Assembly (NCBI GenBank): GCA_023261465.1
Contig: JAHFOW010000055.1
Location: 9,229 to 15,422 of the forward strand
From: Planctomycetota bacterium
GTDB lineage: Bacteria > Planctomycetota > Brocadiia > Brocadiales > Brocadiaceae
Length of the DNA: 6,194 nt
Direction: 5' to 3'
Part shown: one piece after another, positions 1 to 6,072 of the stretch
How the letters are laid out: each line of letters starts with the position of its first letter
How positions within the stretch are numbered: the first letter of the stretch is position 1
The notes under the pieces: generated by a model
The model's input: only the letters and a program-made list of their open reading frames with translations
Databases searched by the model: none
What the model was told of the DNA's origin: nothing
Translations under genes and position numbers: made by a program

Positions 1-22
1 TAATCAGTTATCAGTTAAAACA

Positions 23-28
23 AAGGAG
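23..28 (+). promoter_or_regulatory. Shine-Dalgarno that selects the start at 35
   Basis: The sequence AAGGAG ends at base 28. An ATG at 29 directly abuts it, too close for initiation, whereas the in-frame ATG at 35 lies 6 bases downstream, a normal spacing. The ATG at 35 is therefore the better start. Just upstream, the 7-mer ATCAGTT occurs twice in tandem (3-16). Confidence 0.7.
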
Positions 29-34
29 ATGCGT

Positions 35-1036
35 ATGAAAGCAAGGAAGGCAATGGTTTGGTTCCTGATAGGGTTTTGTCTGGCGGTTCTGTATGCAGAC
101 ACAAGGACAGCGATTGCCGGGGATGCAACCTCATCAGTTGATTCCTCGCAGTCGGGAGATCCCGCACGGAGTGAGGTTGGCGTACTGAGGGCAGCCATCG
201 AGTCTCTGACAGGTAACGTCTATGCAGAGCCATCGAGGTGGCGACCGCTTTCCCTGGGCAGTTTCTTCGGCGCGGGCTGGAACGAAACATGGATAAGTCC
301 ACCGAACGGCGAGGGTAATGCTCCGCGACAGGGCTGGCTCAACGCCATGGATGGCGTCTTTTACCGGCTCAATATCCCCATCTTCAGTTACAGACATGGC
401 ACAGGTGGCAACGGCGACCAGTACTCTGGCGAGGATCTGCTTTACACGGCACTCAGCCGGCGATTCGAGCTGACGTATGATATCCCGTTCGTCGTCTCGA
501 AACAAGGTTCTCATGGATCTCCGAGCCATACCAGTTTCGGCGACTTTCAGATCGCGCCCCGTTTCATTCTCTCTGAGACGCGGGCCGTAACACAGTCGTT
601 CAACCTTTTCTTTCGTACACCAACCGGTGATACTGACACTGGCAATGGCATAGCAGCAGTGAGGCCAATCTACCAGTTCTGGGCGAATTGGTGGCAAGGG
701 CTCGTTTTGCGCGGCGGTTTTGGCATGGATATTCCTTACCATAACGTGGCTGAAACCAACTCTCGCTCGTTGGCCGTCGGGAACCTGTCGGCCGGCTACT
801 ACTTCACGCCACATGATTGCGCTCCCTTCGGTGATCTCGTCGGATACGTCGCCACAAACTTCAACCATGCAATAGACGACCGGGGGCCTGACAACACTAC
901 CAATGTGACGGTAACCCCGGGTTTCCGAACGTATCTGGGGCAAAACTGGTATCTGCTCGGCGGAGTTGAGTTTCCTGTTACGGATCCCAAGTCGTTCGAT
1001 TACCAACCGATGGTAGGATTTATGCTAGTATTCTGA
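35..1036 (+). CDS. Exported outer-membrane beta-barrel-like protein, function unknown
   Basis: This encodes 333 residues from the ATG at 35, chosen because the Shine-Dalgarno at 23-28 is correctly spaced for it. The N-terminus is a classic signal peptide: basic MKARK, a hydrophobic core at about residues 8-20, and a likely cleavage after AIA (residue 28). The mature part has no long hydrophobic helix. It alternates short aromatic and glycine-rich stretches with polar turns and ends in GFMLVF, and a C-terminal Phe is typical of barrels inserted by the BAM machinery. A GDF turn (about 169-171) followed by TPTGDTDTG (about 195-203) recalls the Phenol_MetA_deg (PF13557) group of putative outer-membrane transporters; that match is from memory and unproven. 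The gene is clearly more GC-rich than the genes to its right. The aquaporin remnant follows on the same strand after 78 bases. Substrate and role cannot be read from the sequence. Confidence 0.8.
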   Translation: MKARKAMVWFLIGFCLAVLYADTRTAIAGDATSSVDSSQSGDPARSEVGVLRAAIESLTGNVYAEPSRWRPLSLGSFFGAGWNETWISPPNGEGNAPRQGWLNAMDGVFYRLNIPIFSYRHGTGGNGDQYSGEDLLYTALSRRFELTYDIPFVVSKQGSHGSPSHTSFGDFQIAPRFILSETRAVTQSFNLFFRTPTGDTDTGNGIAAVRPIYQFWANWWQGLVLRGGFGMDIPYHNVAETNSRSLAVGNLSAGYYFTPHDCAPFGDLVGYVATNFNHAIDDRGPDNTTNVTVTPGFRTYLGQNWYLLGGVEFPVTDPKSFDYQPMVGFMLVF

Positions 1037-1114
1037 AATATGAGGGTCAACCAAGTGGGTAATCCTCATCGCTGTAGTTAATCGGTACAGTAATTTATAA
1101 TTTTTGATTTAATA

Positions 1115-1396
1115 TTGAGGGATTCCAAAGGTGAGCTGGCATCGAATGGTTACGGAGCACATTCCCCTGGCGGTTATTCTCTCTTGTCCGGATTAGTGGC
1201 GGAAGTCGTCATGACCTTTATATTTCTGACAATAATTCTTGGCTCGACTGACCGTCGTGCGCTACAGGGATTTGCACCGATAGCTATCGGTTTGGCGCTG
1301 ACATTGATCCATCTTGTCAGTATTCCAGTTACCAAATCCTGTGTCAAAAAGATCGACGGTGAAAGTCGAATTGCAGAATCACCCGTTGTGGAGTAA
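1115..1396 (+). pseudogene. aqpZ: Aquaporin Z remnant, both ends missing
   Basis: The reading frame of 93 codons starts at a TTG without a Shine-Dalgarno. From LASNGYG through HSPGGYS, GFAPIAIGLALTLIH and SIPVT it matches the second half of bacterial aquaporin Z, roughly residues 117-185 of the E. coli protein, as I recall that sequence. AqpZ is an inner-membrane water channel of about 230 residues with two NPA half-helices. Here the first half, with NPA box 1, is absent: no matching frame lies between the previous gene's stop and this start. The pore histidine (E. coli H174) remains in LTLIH. After SIPVT the expected N-T-S-V-N-P-A-R reads K-S-C-V-K-K-I-D, so NPA box 2 and the selectivity arginine are gone. 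The last 20 residues to the stop at 1396 show no similarity, and the final membrane helix is lacking. It cannot form a channel. The family is clear; whether the peptide is made at all is doubtful. Confidence 0.8.
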
Positions 1397-1418
1397 CTTA
1401 TGGATACCGATAACCAAT

Positions 1419-1450
1419 CTTGCCCGCAGACTCAAACGTCTGTGGGCAAG
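1419..1450. other. 13-bp inverted repeat, possible terminator
   Basis: The arms CTTGCCCGCAGAC (1419-1431) and GTCTGTGGGCAAG (1438-1450) pair over 13 positions with one G-T wobble around the 6-base loop TCAAAC. The stem is strong, but no run of T follows on either strand, so it is not a textbook intrinsic terminator. It lies 22 bases past the stop of the aquaporin remnant, where a terminator for the left-hand genes would be expected. Confidence 0.5.
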
Positions 1451-1484
1451 TCTGTTGGTATGTTGTATTTACGGAGTATTTTAT

Positions 1485-1550
1485 TTATTTTTTCAGCAAG
1501 TGACCCTTTTTCAATGGCTTCTGCAGAAAAATTATTATGTGTCGTCTCAT
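1485..1550 (-). CDS. Possible 21-residue basic peptide with strong RBS
   Basis: A minus-strand ORF runs from ATG at 1550 to TAA at 1485-1487 and encodes 21 residues, beginning MRRHIIIFLQ. It has a short hydrophobic stretch (residues 5-9) between an Arg/His N-terminus and a Lys-rich C-terminus (five lysines in the last ten residues), so it would be strongly cationic and amphipathic. The reason to list it is its ribosome site: AAAGGAG at 1565-1559, 8 bases before the ATG, far better than that of the kinase gene upstream. It lies 77 bases beyond the kinase stop on the same strand, so kinase read-through could transcribe it. I do not recognise it, and it may be the decayed start of a lost gene or chance. 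Confidence 0.3.
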   Translation of the reverse strand: MRRHIIIFLQKPLKKGHLLKK

Positions 1551-1558
1551 AACCTTTT

Positions 1559-1565
1559 CTCCTTT
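1559..1565 (-). promoter_or_regulatory. Consensus Shine-Dalgarno for the small ORF
   Basis: AAAGGAG on the minus strand sits 8 bases upstream of the ATG at 1550. It is the longest match to the anti-Shine-Dalgarno that I see on this strand, and it is the main argument that the 21-codon ORF is or was a translation start. Confidence 0.4.
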
Positions 1566-1576
1566 CATTTATTTAG

Positions 1577-1608
1577 CCACAGATACACGCAGATTGACAC
1601 GGATAAAT
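1577..1608. repeat. 10-bp-phased short dispersed repeat (CACAGAT type)
   Basis: After CCAC, the blocks AGATACACGC (1581-1590), AGATTGACAC (1591-1600) and GGATAAAT (1601-1608) repeat a GAT core at exact 10-base spacing. Degenerate arrays of the form CACAGAT-n-ACACAGATT-n-ACACGGAT are, to my knowledge, scattered between genes of many unrelated bacteria and often give spurious ORFs when translated. This copy begins 20 bases downstream of the kinase stop. Function is unknown; identification rests on pattern memory. Confidence 0.55.
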
Positions 1609-1627
1609 TCGAGTAATCACATTTTCA

Positions 1628-3550
1628 TTAAGCACATGGCAGGCATATAGTAAATTGTGTGCCTTCTCCTGCCTTGCTCTCAATATTGATTTCTCCATGA
1701 TGGTCTTCAATAATCCGTTTTGAGATGGCAAGTCCCAAACCAAGCCCTTTTTCTCCTTCTTTATTCTTGGTTGTGAAAAATGGTTCAAATATTTTGTCTA
1801 AGTTTTTCTGCTCAATTCCGCACCCGCTATCGTTAAACTGAACAGTGACACATTGGTCGTGTTTCTTGCAGAAATCTGTCTTTATGGTCAAGGCGCCGCC
1901 GCCCGGCATACTTTCCAATGCGTTTGCCATGATATTGATGAATACCTGAGATAACTGGTCCGAATCTGCCAGAACAGGAGGCAGGGATTCATTAAGTTTC
2001 TTGTGGATATATACATTGCAAGGTTCAAGCCTGTATTCAATAAATTCAAGGGCGTAGCGTATAATATCGTTTATATTCTTTCCCAACAGGGTAAGTGTAT
2101 TTGATTTGGAAAAAGTCAAAAGGCGTTTCACTATCATCTCTACCCGTTTGAGTCCTTCCAGCATGAGATTCGCATACTTCCTGGTTTGCTCAATATTTTC
2201 CGGTTCGTTTTTCATCATGCTGGCGAAGTTTTGCAGGCCGCCCAGGGGGTTGTTGATTTCATGGGCGACTTCTGCGGCGAGTTCTCCCACGGCCGCGAGG
2301 CGTTCTGCCCGTAACAATTGGGACGTTCGCTCTTCCACTTTTTGTTCCAGATTGGAGTAAGACTCCTTCAGTTTTATCGCCATCTTATTGAATTCTTCCG
2401 CAAGGATACCGACCTCGTTCTGCGAAACAATCAAAATCCGGTGATCAAGTTTTCCGGAGGCAATAGCCTTTGCGCCCTCGGTCAGTTGCAGGATAGGCTG
2501 GGTAATCCGGTTCGTGAATGAAATCCCAAGTGCAACAACAACGGTAATGCAAAAAAAGATCAGGACTATAACACGCTTTTTGAGTTTTTCGACCGGGGCA
2601 AATGCCTCGGCTAAATCTTGCTTTGCTACAAGTCCCCAGTTAAGAACGGGAACATACCGATATGCTGAAAGCACAGGGACATTCCGATAATCCCCGGACT
2701 CCTTGATGCCCTCTTTACCACCGGAGCTTAATACTGAGGGGATGTCCTGCGTAGCATTAATATTATGAACAAATTGTAAGGCAGCGCCTTCCTTGTGGCG
2801 AAGGTTATTCAGGTATACAATGTTATTACCTTCTCTCCGCACTAAAAGGGTCTCCCCCGTCTTCCCCATGCCAGGCCAGTTGCGGATTAATGGCTCAATA
2901 CTATTTCTCACATCTATATCTAATAATATAACGCCAATAATTATATCACTGCTTTCCAGGGTAAGGGTGTTTGTTAAACAAATGGGGCAATAGTAGGTTA
3001 TGCAATTTTGTCCTGTCAGCTCAGAGACGTGGATGTCCATCACTGATGCTTCCTTTTTTTCAAGGACGTCTATATAATTATTGAACGACGTCATTGTTTT
3101 CCCTACAATTTCAGGGTATGTTGAAACGACTACTTCTCCGTTGGCGCCATCAATAACGGAGATGACATTATAATGTTTATAAAATTGTTTCAACGCATGG
3201 AGATTTTCTAAAACCCTGTTGTAATTAGTTTTGCCGGGTTCCAGGAATTTCAGTTGTTCAACGTTTTCGTACCTTCGTCTCTGATGGATAAGACTGGTAA
3301 CAGCGGCGGCAAGTATCTTGTTGCGGGCAATCACAGAGGTGTCGGTGAGTCTCTCTTCCAGCCAATTAATGAGTTCATCTTTTTTCAGGTCGGCTATGGA
3401 GGTGAGCTGTTCAATCACCCGCTGTTCAATGGCATTTTTGCTGCTATAATATTCCATGATACAGATAATCAACAGGGGAACGGTGGTTAAAAAACAGATA
3501 GAGCAGATGAGTTGTACTTTAATGCTCTTAAAGATGTGTTGGTAGTTCAT
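1628..3550 (-). CDS. Membrane sensor histidine kinase (sensor-HAMP-HisKA-HATPase)
   Basis: This 640-residue kinase should autophosphorylate on His and pass the phosphate to a response regulator that is not in this window. Transmembrane helix 1 (about 11-32) and helix 2 (about 327-345) flank an extracytoplasmic sensor region of about 290 residues, long enough for a double-Cache fold. HAMP follows (about 346-400), then a coiled coil, then HisKA with AAEVAHEINNPLGG, the phospho-acceptor being His430. The ATPase domain has the N box around NIMANALES (Asn539/Asn543), G1 DSGCG (574-578), F box FEPFFTTK (588-595) and G2 GLGLGLAISKR (602 onward). All catalytic motifs are intact. The H box and layout resemble NtrB/ZraS-type kinases. 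The sensor carries a cysteine cluster (Cys183, 188, 191). There is no receiver domain, so it is an orphan kinase here. The ATG at 3550 has no clear Shine-Dalgarno but gives a sensible short cytoplasmic N-terminus. The gene is divergent from the DUF445 gene. Confidence 0.95.
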   Translation of the reverse strand: MNYQHIFKSIKVQLICSICFLTTVPLLIICIMEYYSSKNAIEQRVIEQLTSIADLKKDELINWLEERLTDTSVIARNKILAAAVTSLIHQRRRYENVEQLKFLEPGKTNYNRVLENLHALKQFYKHYNVISVIDGANGEVVVSTYPEIVGKTMTSFNNYIDVLEKKEASVMDIHVSELTGQNCITYYCPICLTNTLTLESSDIIIGVILLDIDVRNSIEPLIRNWPGMGKTGETLLVRREGNNIVYLNNLRHKEGAALQFVHNINATQDIPSVLSSGGKEGIKESGDYRNVPVLSAYRYVPVLNWGLVAKQDLAEAFAPVEKLKKRVIVLIFFCITVVVALGISFTNRITQPILQLTEGAKAIASGKLDHRILIVSQNEVGILAEEFNKMAIKLKESYSNLEQKVEERTSQLLRAERLAAVGELAAEVAHEINNPLGGLQNFASMMKNEPENIEQTRKYANLMLEGLKRVEMIVKRLLTFSKSNTLTLLGKNINDIIRYALEFIEYRLEPCNVYIHKKLNESLPPVLADSDQLSQVFINIMANALESMPGGGALTIKTDFCKKHDQCVTVQFNDSGCGIEQKNLDKIFEPFFTTKNKEGEKGLGLGLAISKRIIEDHHGEINIESKAGEGTQFTICLPCA

Positions 3551-3573
3551 GGCAAGATAGTGTAATAAAAACG

Positions 3574-3601
3574 ATTATAAACCGTCTTCACGTTGTGGAA
3601 A
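3574..3601 (-). promoter_or_regulatory. Possible promoter for the histidine kinase
   Basis: On the minus strand, a perfect TATAAT (3579-3574) lies 16 bases downstream of TTTCCA (3601-3596), which matches four of six bases of TTGACA. Its -10 box is 23 bases before the kinase ATG, so the leader would be short. The region is AT-rich and chance matches are common, so this is only a candidate. Confidence 0.3.
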
Positions 3602-3709
3602 TAAATTATTATTTATTCTTATTCGTAATAATAACAAAAATAGGTTATATTTCAATCTTTAGCAAGTTACCATTCCTGGTGTTTGGGAATTTCAATGTTG
3701 TTGCAGGAA

Positions 3710-3729
3710 GGACGTATTGCAATACGCCC
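3710..3729. repeat. Palindrome centred on CGTATTGCAATACG
   Basis: CGTATTG (3713-3719) is followed directly by its exact reverse complement CAATACG (3720-3726). One mismatch further out, two more G-C pairs extend it to 20 bases. It lies in the divergent region, 56 bases before the DUF445 start. It could be an operator for a dimeric regulator. It also resembles a GGGCGTATTGCAATACGCCC-type sequence that I recall as a dispersed repeat in many genomes, which I think is the likelier explanation. Confidence 0.55.
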
Positions 3730-3781
3730 CAGCGCATACACGTAAAAGAAAGCCGCCGGATGGCTGATTTATTGGAACCGT

Positions 3782-5023
3782 ATGAAAAAAGATACCAAGG
3801 AAACGACCCTTAAAAAAACGAAAAGTATTGCAACGGGCATCCTGCTCATCATGATTGTTGTTTATATTGCCGCTAAGGTTTACGAAAGAACGTCTCCGTG
3901 GGTAGGGTTTGTGCGCGCATTTGCCGAGGCGTCCATGATTGGCGCCCTTGCGGACTGGTTTGCCGTGGTAGCGCTTTTCCGTCATCCCCTGGGAATCCCC
4001 CTGCCTCACACGGCAATTATTCCCGCCAATAAAGTACGGATAGGCGAGAGCCTGGGGGAATTTGTTCAGAGTAATTTTCTAACTCAGGATGTAATAAAAG
4101 AAAAACTTCAGTCAATCAACGTAACGGAAAAGGTTGCCCAATGGCTTGAAATCCCAAAGAATAGCGAACTCATTATTGATGAAGTTTGCTTGTTTATTCC
4201 CAGGATACTTGACACCCTTGATGATAAAGACATCAGAAAATTTCTTGCGAATAATATTTCGGCAGCAATTAATTCAATCGAATTTACCCCTTCTATCATA
4301 GGAAATCTTTTATCCATACTCACTTCTCAGAACAGACATCAAATTCTCATGGACCATGTATTTGTATTGGCACGGGAACTGTTTGATACTTACAAGCCTG
4401 ATCTGAAACAAAAAATTACCCGCGAGTGTCCACTCTGGTTTGTTTTACTAGGCGGCGATACTGCGATTTATAATAAAGTAGTAAAAGGAATGCATGAAAC
4501 GATTGAACAATTTGTTACAAACCCCAACCATGAATTGAGAAGAAAACTTGACGAAGAAATACTCATGTTTGTTGAAAAACTGAAAACGACGTCCGAATTT
4601 AAAGACAAATGGGAAAAATTCAAAGAGATCATTTCACATCACCCGACAATCAAGTACTATATTGACAACGTCTGGGATGATATTAAAAAAATCATTATCA
4701 GGAATTTTACGAATTCCGAATCTTATATCAGAATACAACTGAGAAAAAACATAGTCTCAACGGCAAGAGGATTATTACAGAATACAACCATCCTCAAAAA
4801 GTTCAATGGCTGGATAGAGGCCATTACCATTGGCGCTATTACGCGGCATGGCCATGAAATCAGCGGCATGATTGCCGAAAGAATAAAAAAATGGGACGCC
4901 CGAACGGTGACTCAAAAGCTCGAACTGCAGGTAGGCAGGGATTTACAGTATATCCGGCTGAATGGTACGATTGTTGGTGGAATTGTTGGTCTTATTATCC
5001 ACACCTTGTCATCGTTCTTTTAA
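3782..5023 (+). CDS. DUF445 family (YjiN-like) inner-membrane protein
   Basis: This encodes 413 residues, close to the roughly 420 of E. coli YjiN. The family (PF04286) is recognised from two signatures. Near the N-terminus stands FAEASMIGALADWFAVVALF followed by RHPLGIPLPHTAIIP (about 47-81). At the C-terminus stand KWDARTVTQKLE and VGRDLQYIRLNGT, followed by VGGIVGLIIH. There is a transmembrane segment at about 16-33, a second hydrophobic stretch at about 50-66 and a last helix at about 393-411. The middle 300 residues are polar, charged and mostly helical, and probably form a soluble domain. The biochemical function of the family is not established. The ATG at 3782 has only a weak GGA 5 bases upstream, but no better start precedes the conserved region. 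The middle of the gene is AT-rich (two 60-base stretches I counted are about one-third GC). It is divergent from the kinase and convergent with the transglutaminase gene 50 bases away, with no clear terminator in between. Confidence 0.93.
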   Translation: MKKDTKETTLKKTKSIATGILLIMIVVYIAAKVYERTSPWVGFVRAFAEASMIGALADWFAVVALFRHPLGIPLPHTAIIPANKVRIGESLGEFVQSNFLTQDVIKEKLQSINVTEKVAQWLEIPKNSELIIDEVCLFIPRILDTLDDKDIRKFLANNISAAINSIEFTPSIIGNLLSILTSQNRHQILMDHVFVLARELFDTYKPDLKQKITRECPLWFVLLGGDTAIYNKVVKGMHETIEQFVTNPNHELRRKLDEEILMFVEKLKTTSEFKDKWEKFKEIISHHPTIKYYIDNVWDDIKKIIIRNFTNSESYIRIQLRKNIVSTARGLLQNTTILKKFNGWIEAITIGAITRHGHEISGMIAERIKKWDARTVTQKLELQVGRDLQYIRLNGTIVGGIVGLIIHTLSSFF

Positions 5024-5073
5024 TATTCGTTATTTCGTATTTCATTGACATTATCCAAAACGGTATTGGTATG

Positions 5074-5856
5074 CTAAAAGAATTGGTGTGCCTGTTCTCT
5101 GTACCTGCTAAACATGTCTTGTAACTTATAGAATATCTCCTTAATAATCGTGGTATTATTCATATAAAGACCCCAGGGAAATAATCTGTCCTCAAGAGTT
5201 TCTTGAAAGTCCTCAAGGTTTTTATGAATATTGTGCGGAGTTACTTCGCCGACGATATGGTTTACCTGGTTATGTCTCAGGATTAATGTTGGCACGCGTT
5301 CTTCCTTATCGCTAATCATTTCCGATGGGATAATTCCATTCCATTCCTTCGAAAAACCTTCCACAATATATTGCCTGCCATGCTTGTCAAAGAGTTGATA
5401 CCATACGTGGGCAAAGGCAATGGAATTGTTTTTATCCACAACCCAGCCCCACACGAGATCACCGTCAATATCAAGTTCTGATAACTTTGAAAAAAACAAG
5501 AAAACAGAATCTTCGCAATCGCCCTGCTTTTTTTGTCTTGTTTCGACAGGCGTCTGCCAATAGTCTGTTTTTTCAGGTTCTGCACGGTAATCAATATCGA
5601 AGGCTATTTCTTTGTAGGCCTCGTAAATCTGATCGCCATTTTTAAAATTCTTTGTACACCATTCTTTATAAGGTTGATTATCCAGGATATTTTCTGGACA
5701 ACTCGCCACATCTGATTTCATTGGCCACGGGTCTTCTACCGGCTTGTAGCCCTTTCCTGCGAGGAAAATATCCGCATACGAAACATCTGCGCGAGTCTCT
5801 AAACAAAAGACGCCGGAAATAACAACCAGGGTTAGCGCCGCGAATACAAGCTTCAT
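5074..5856 (-). CDS. Exported transglutaminase-like cysteine protease family protein
   Basis: This encodes 260 residues from the ATG at 5856. A frame extension to a TTG at 5886 would put ten extra residues before a good signal peptide, so I prefer the ATG, which has a GGAAA 11 bases upstream. The hydrophobic core is at about residues 3-18, with probable cleavage after TRA (residue 23). The core domain (about 75-170) shows DYWQTPVE, then QGDCEDS with the likely nucleophile Cys114, then FAHVWYQ with His150, then QYIVEG with an acidic residue, Glu166. The order Cys-His-acid and the DYW-P/GDCED pattern fit transglutaminase-like folds, closest in my memory to the BTLCP group (PF06035). Such proteins act as periplasmic proteases or cross-link modifiers; the substrate is unknown here. 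The remaining 90 residues look helical and are not assigned. Cysteines 53 and 67 could form a disulfide. It reads toward the DUF445 gene. Confidence 0.82.
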   Translation of the reverse strand: MKLVFAALTLVVISGVFCLETRADVSYADIFLAGKGYKPVEDPWPMKSDVASCPENILDNQPYKEWCTKNFKNGDQIYEAYKEIAFDIDYRAEPEKTDYWQTPVETRQKKQGDCEDSVFLFFSKLSELDIDGDLVWGWVVDKNNSIAFAHVWYQLFDKHGRQYIVEGFSKEWNGIIPSEMISDKEERVPTLILRHNQVNHIVGEVTPHNIHKNLEDFQETLEDRLFPWGLYMNNTTIIKEIFYKLQDMFSRYREQAHQFF

Positions 5857-6024
5857 ATTGTTAAGTATTTCCAGGATTTTGATCAATACACTTTTATACT
5901 ATCCAGCAAGTTTTTAGTGACGACTCCAGCCGTCATCTTTTTTCAATGGTTCAAACATCTTCGATTAAACCGAAATATTTGATTTGTTTCTATGTTGTAA
6001 ACCTGAACCGTAAATGGATGATAT

Positions 6025-6062
6025 AAAAGAATGACCCGCCATGTCCGGCGGGTCATTCTTTT
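6025..6062 (-). terminator. Perfect 16-bp stem intrinsic terminator
   Basis: The arms AAAAGAATGACCCGCC (6025-6040) and GGCGGGTCATTCTTTT (6047-6062) pair perfectly around a 6-base loop. Read on the minus strand, it starts 10 bases after the stop of the partial cytochrome gene and ends in TTCTTTTATAT, so it should terminate that gene. The A/T-flanked symmetry would let it work in either direction. It also insulates the transglutaminase gene from cytochrome transcription. Confidence 0.85.
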
Positions 6063-6072
6063 ATTACGACGA

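Noticed and set aside
134..1006. 290-codon minus-strand frame opposite the barrel gene
   Set aside because: It is antisense to a gene with a clear signal peptide and ribosome site, and its translation is rich in Arg and Cys without domain features; a shadow frame of GC-rich DNA.
1040..1069. Weak hairpin ATGAGGGT/AATCCTCAT after the barrel gene
   Set aside because: Only 8 pairs including a wobble, a long loop and no T-run; not good enough to call a terminator.
1314..1616. 100-codon plus-strand frame after the aquaporin remnant
   Set aside because: It overlaps the aquaporin remnant in another frame, covers the hairpin and the phased repeat, and shows no match to the missing AqpZ C-terminus. 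It looks like a chance frame.
2976..3002. Haem-binding site in the kinase sensor
   Set aside because: CPIC is followed by Leu, not His, so it is not a CXXCH motif.
3595..3813. 72-codon plus-strand frame in the divergent region
   Set aside because: It has no ribosome site, its middle is the translated palindrome, and it overlaps the better supported DUF445 start. The hydrophobic beginning simply reflects T-rich DNA.
5914..5958. 14-codon minus-strand ORF (MFEPLKKDDGWSRH) upstream of the transglutaminase gene
   Set aside because: No convincing Shine-Dalgarno and too short to judge. A leader peptide is possible but nothing supports it.
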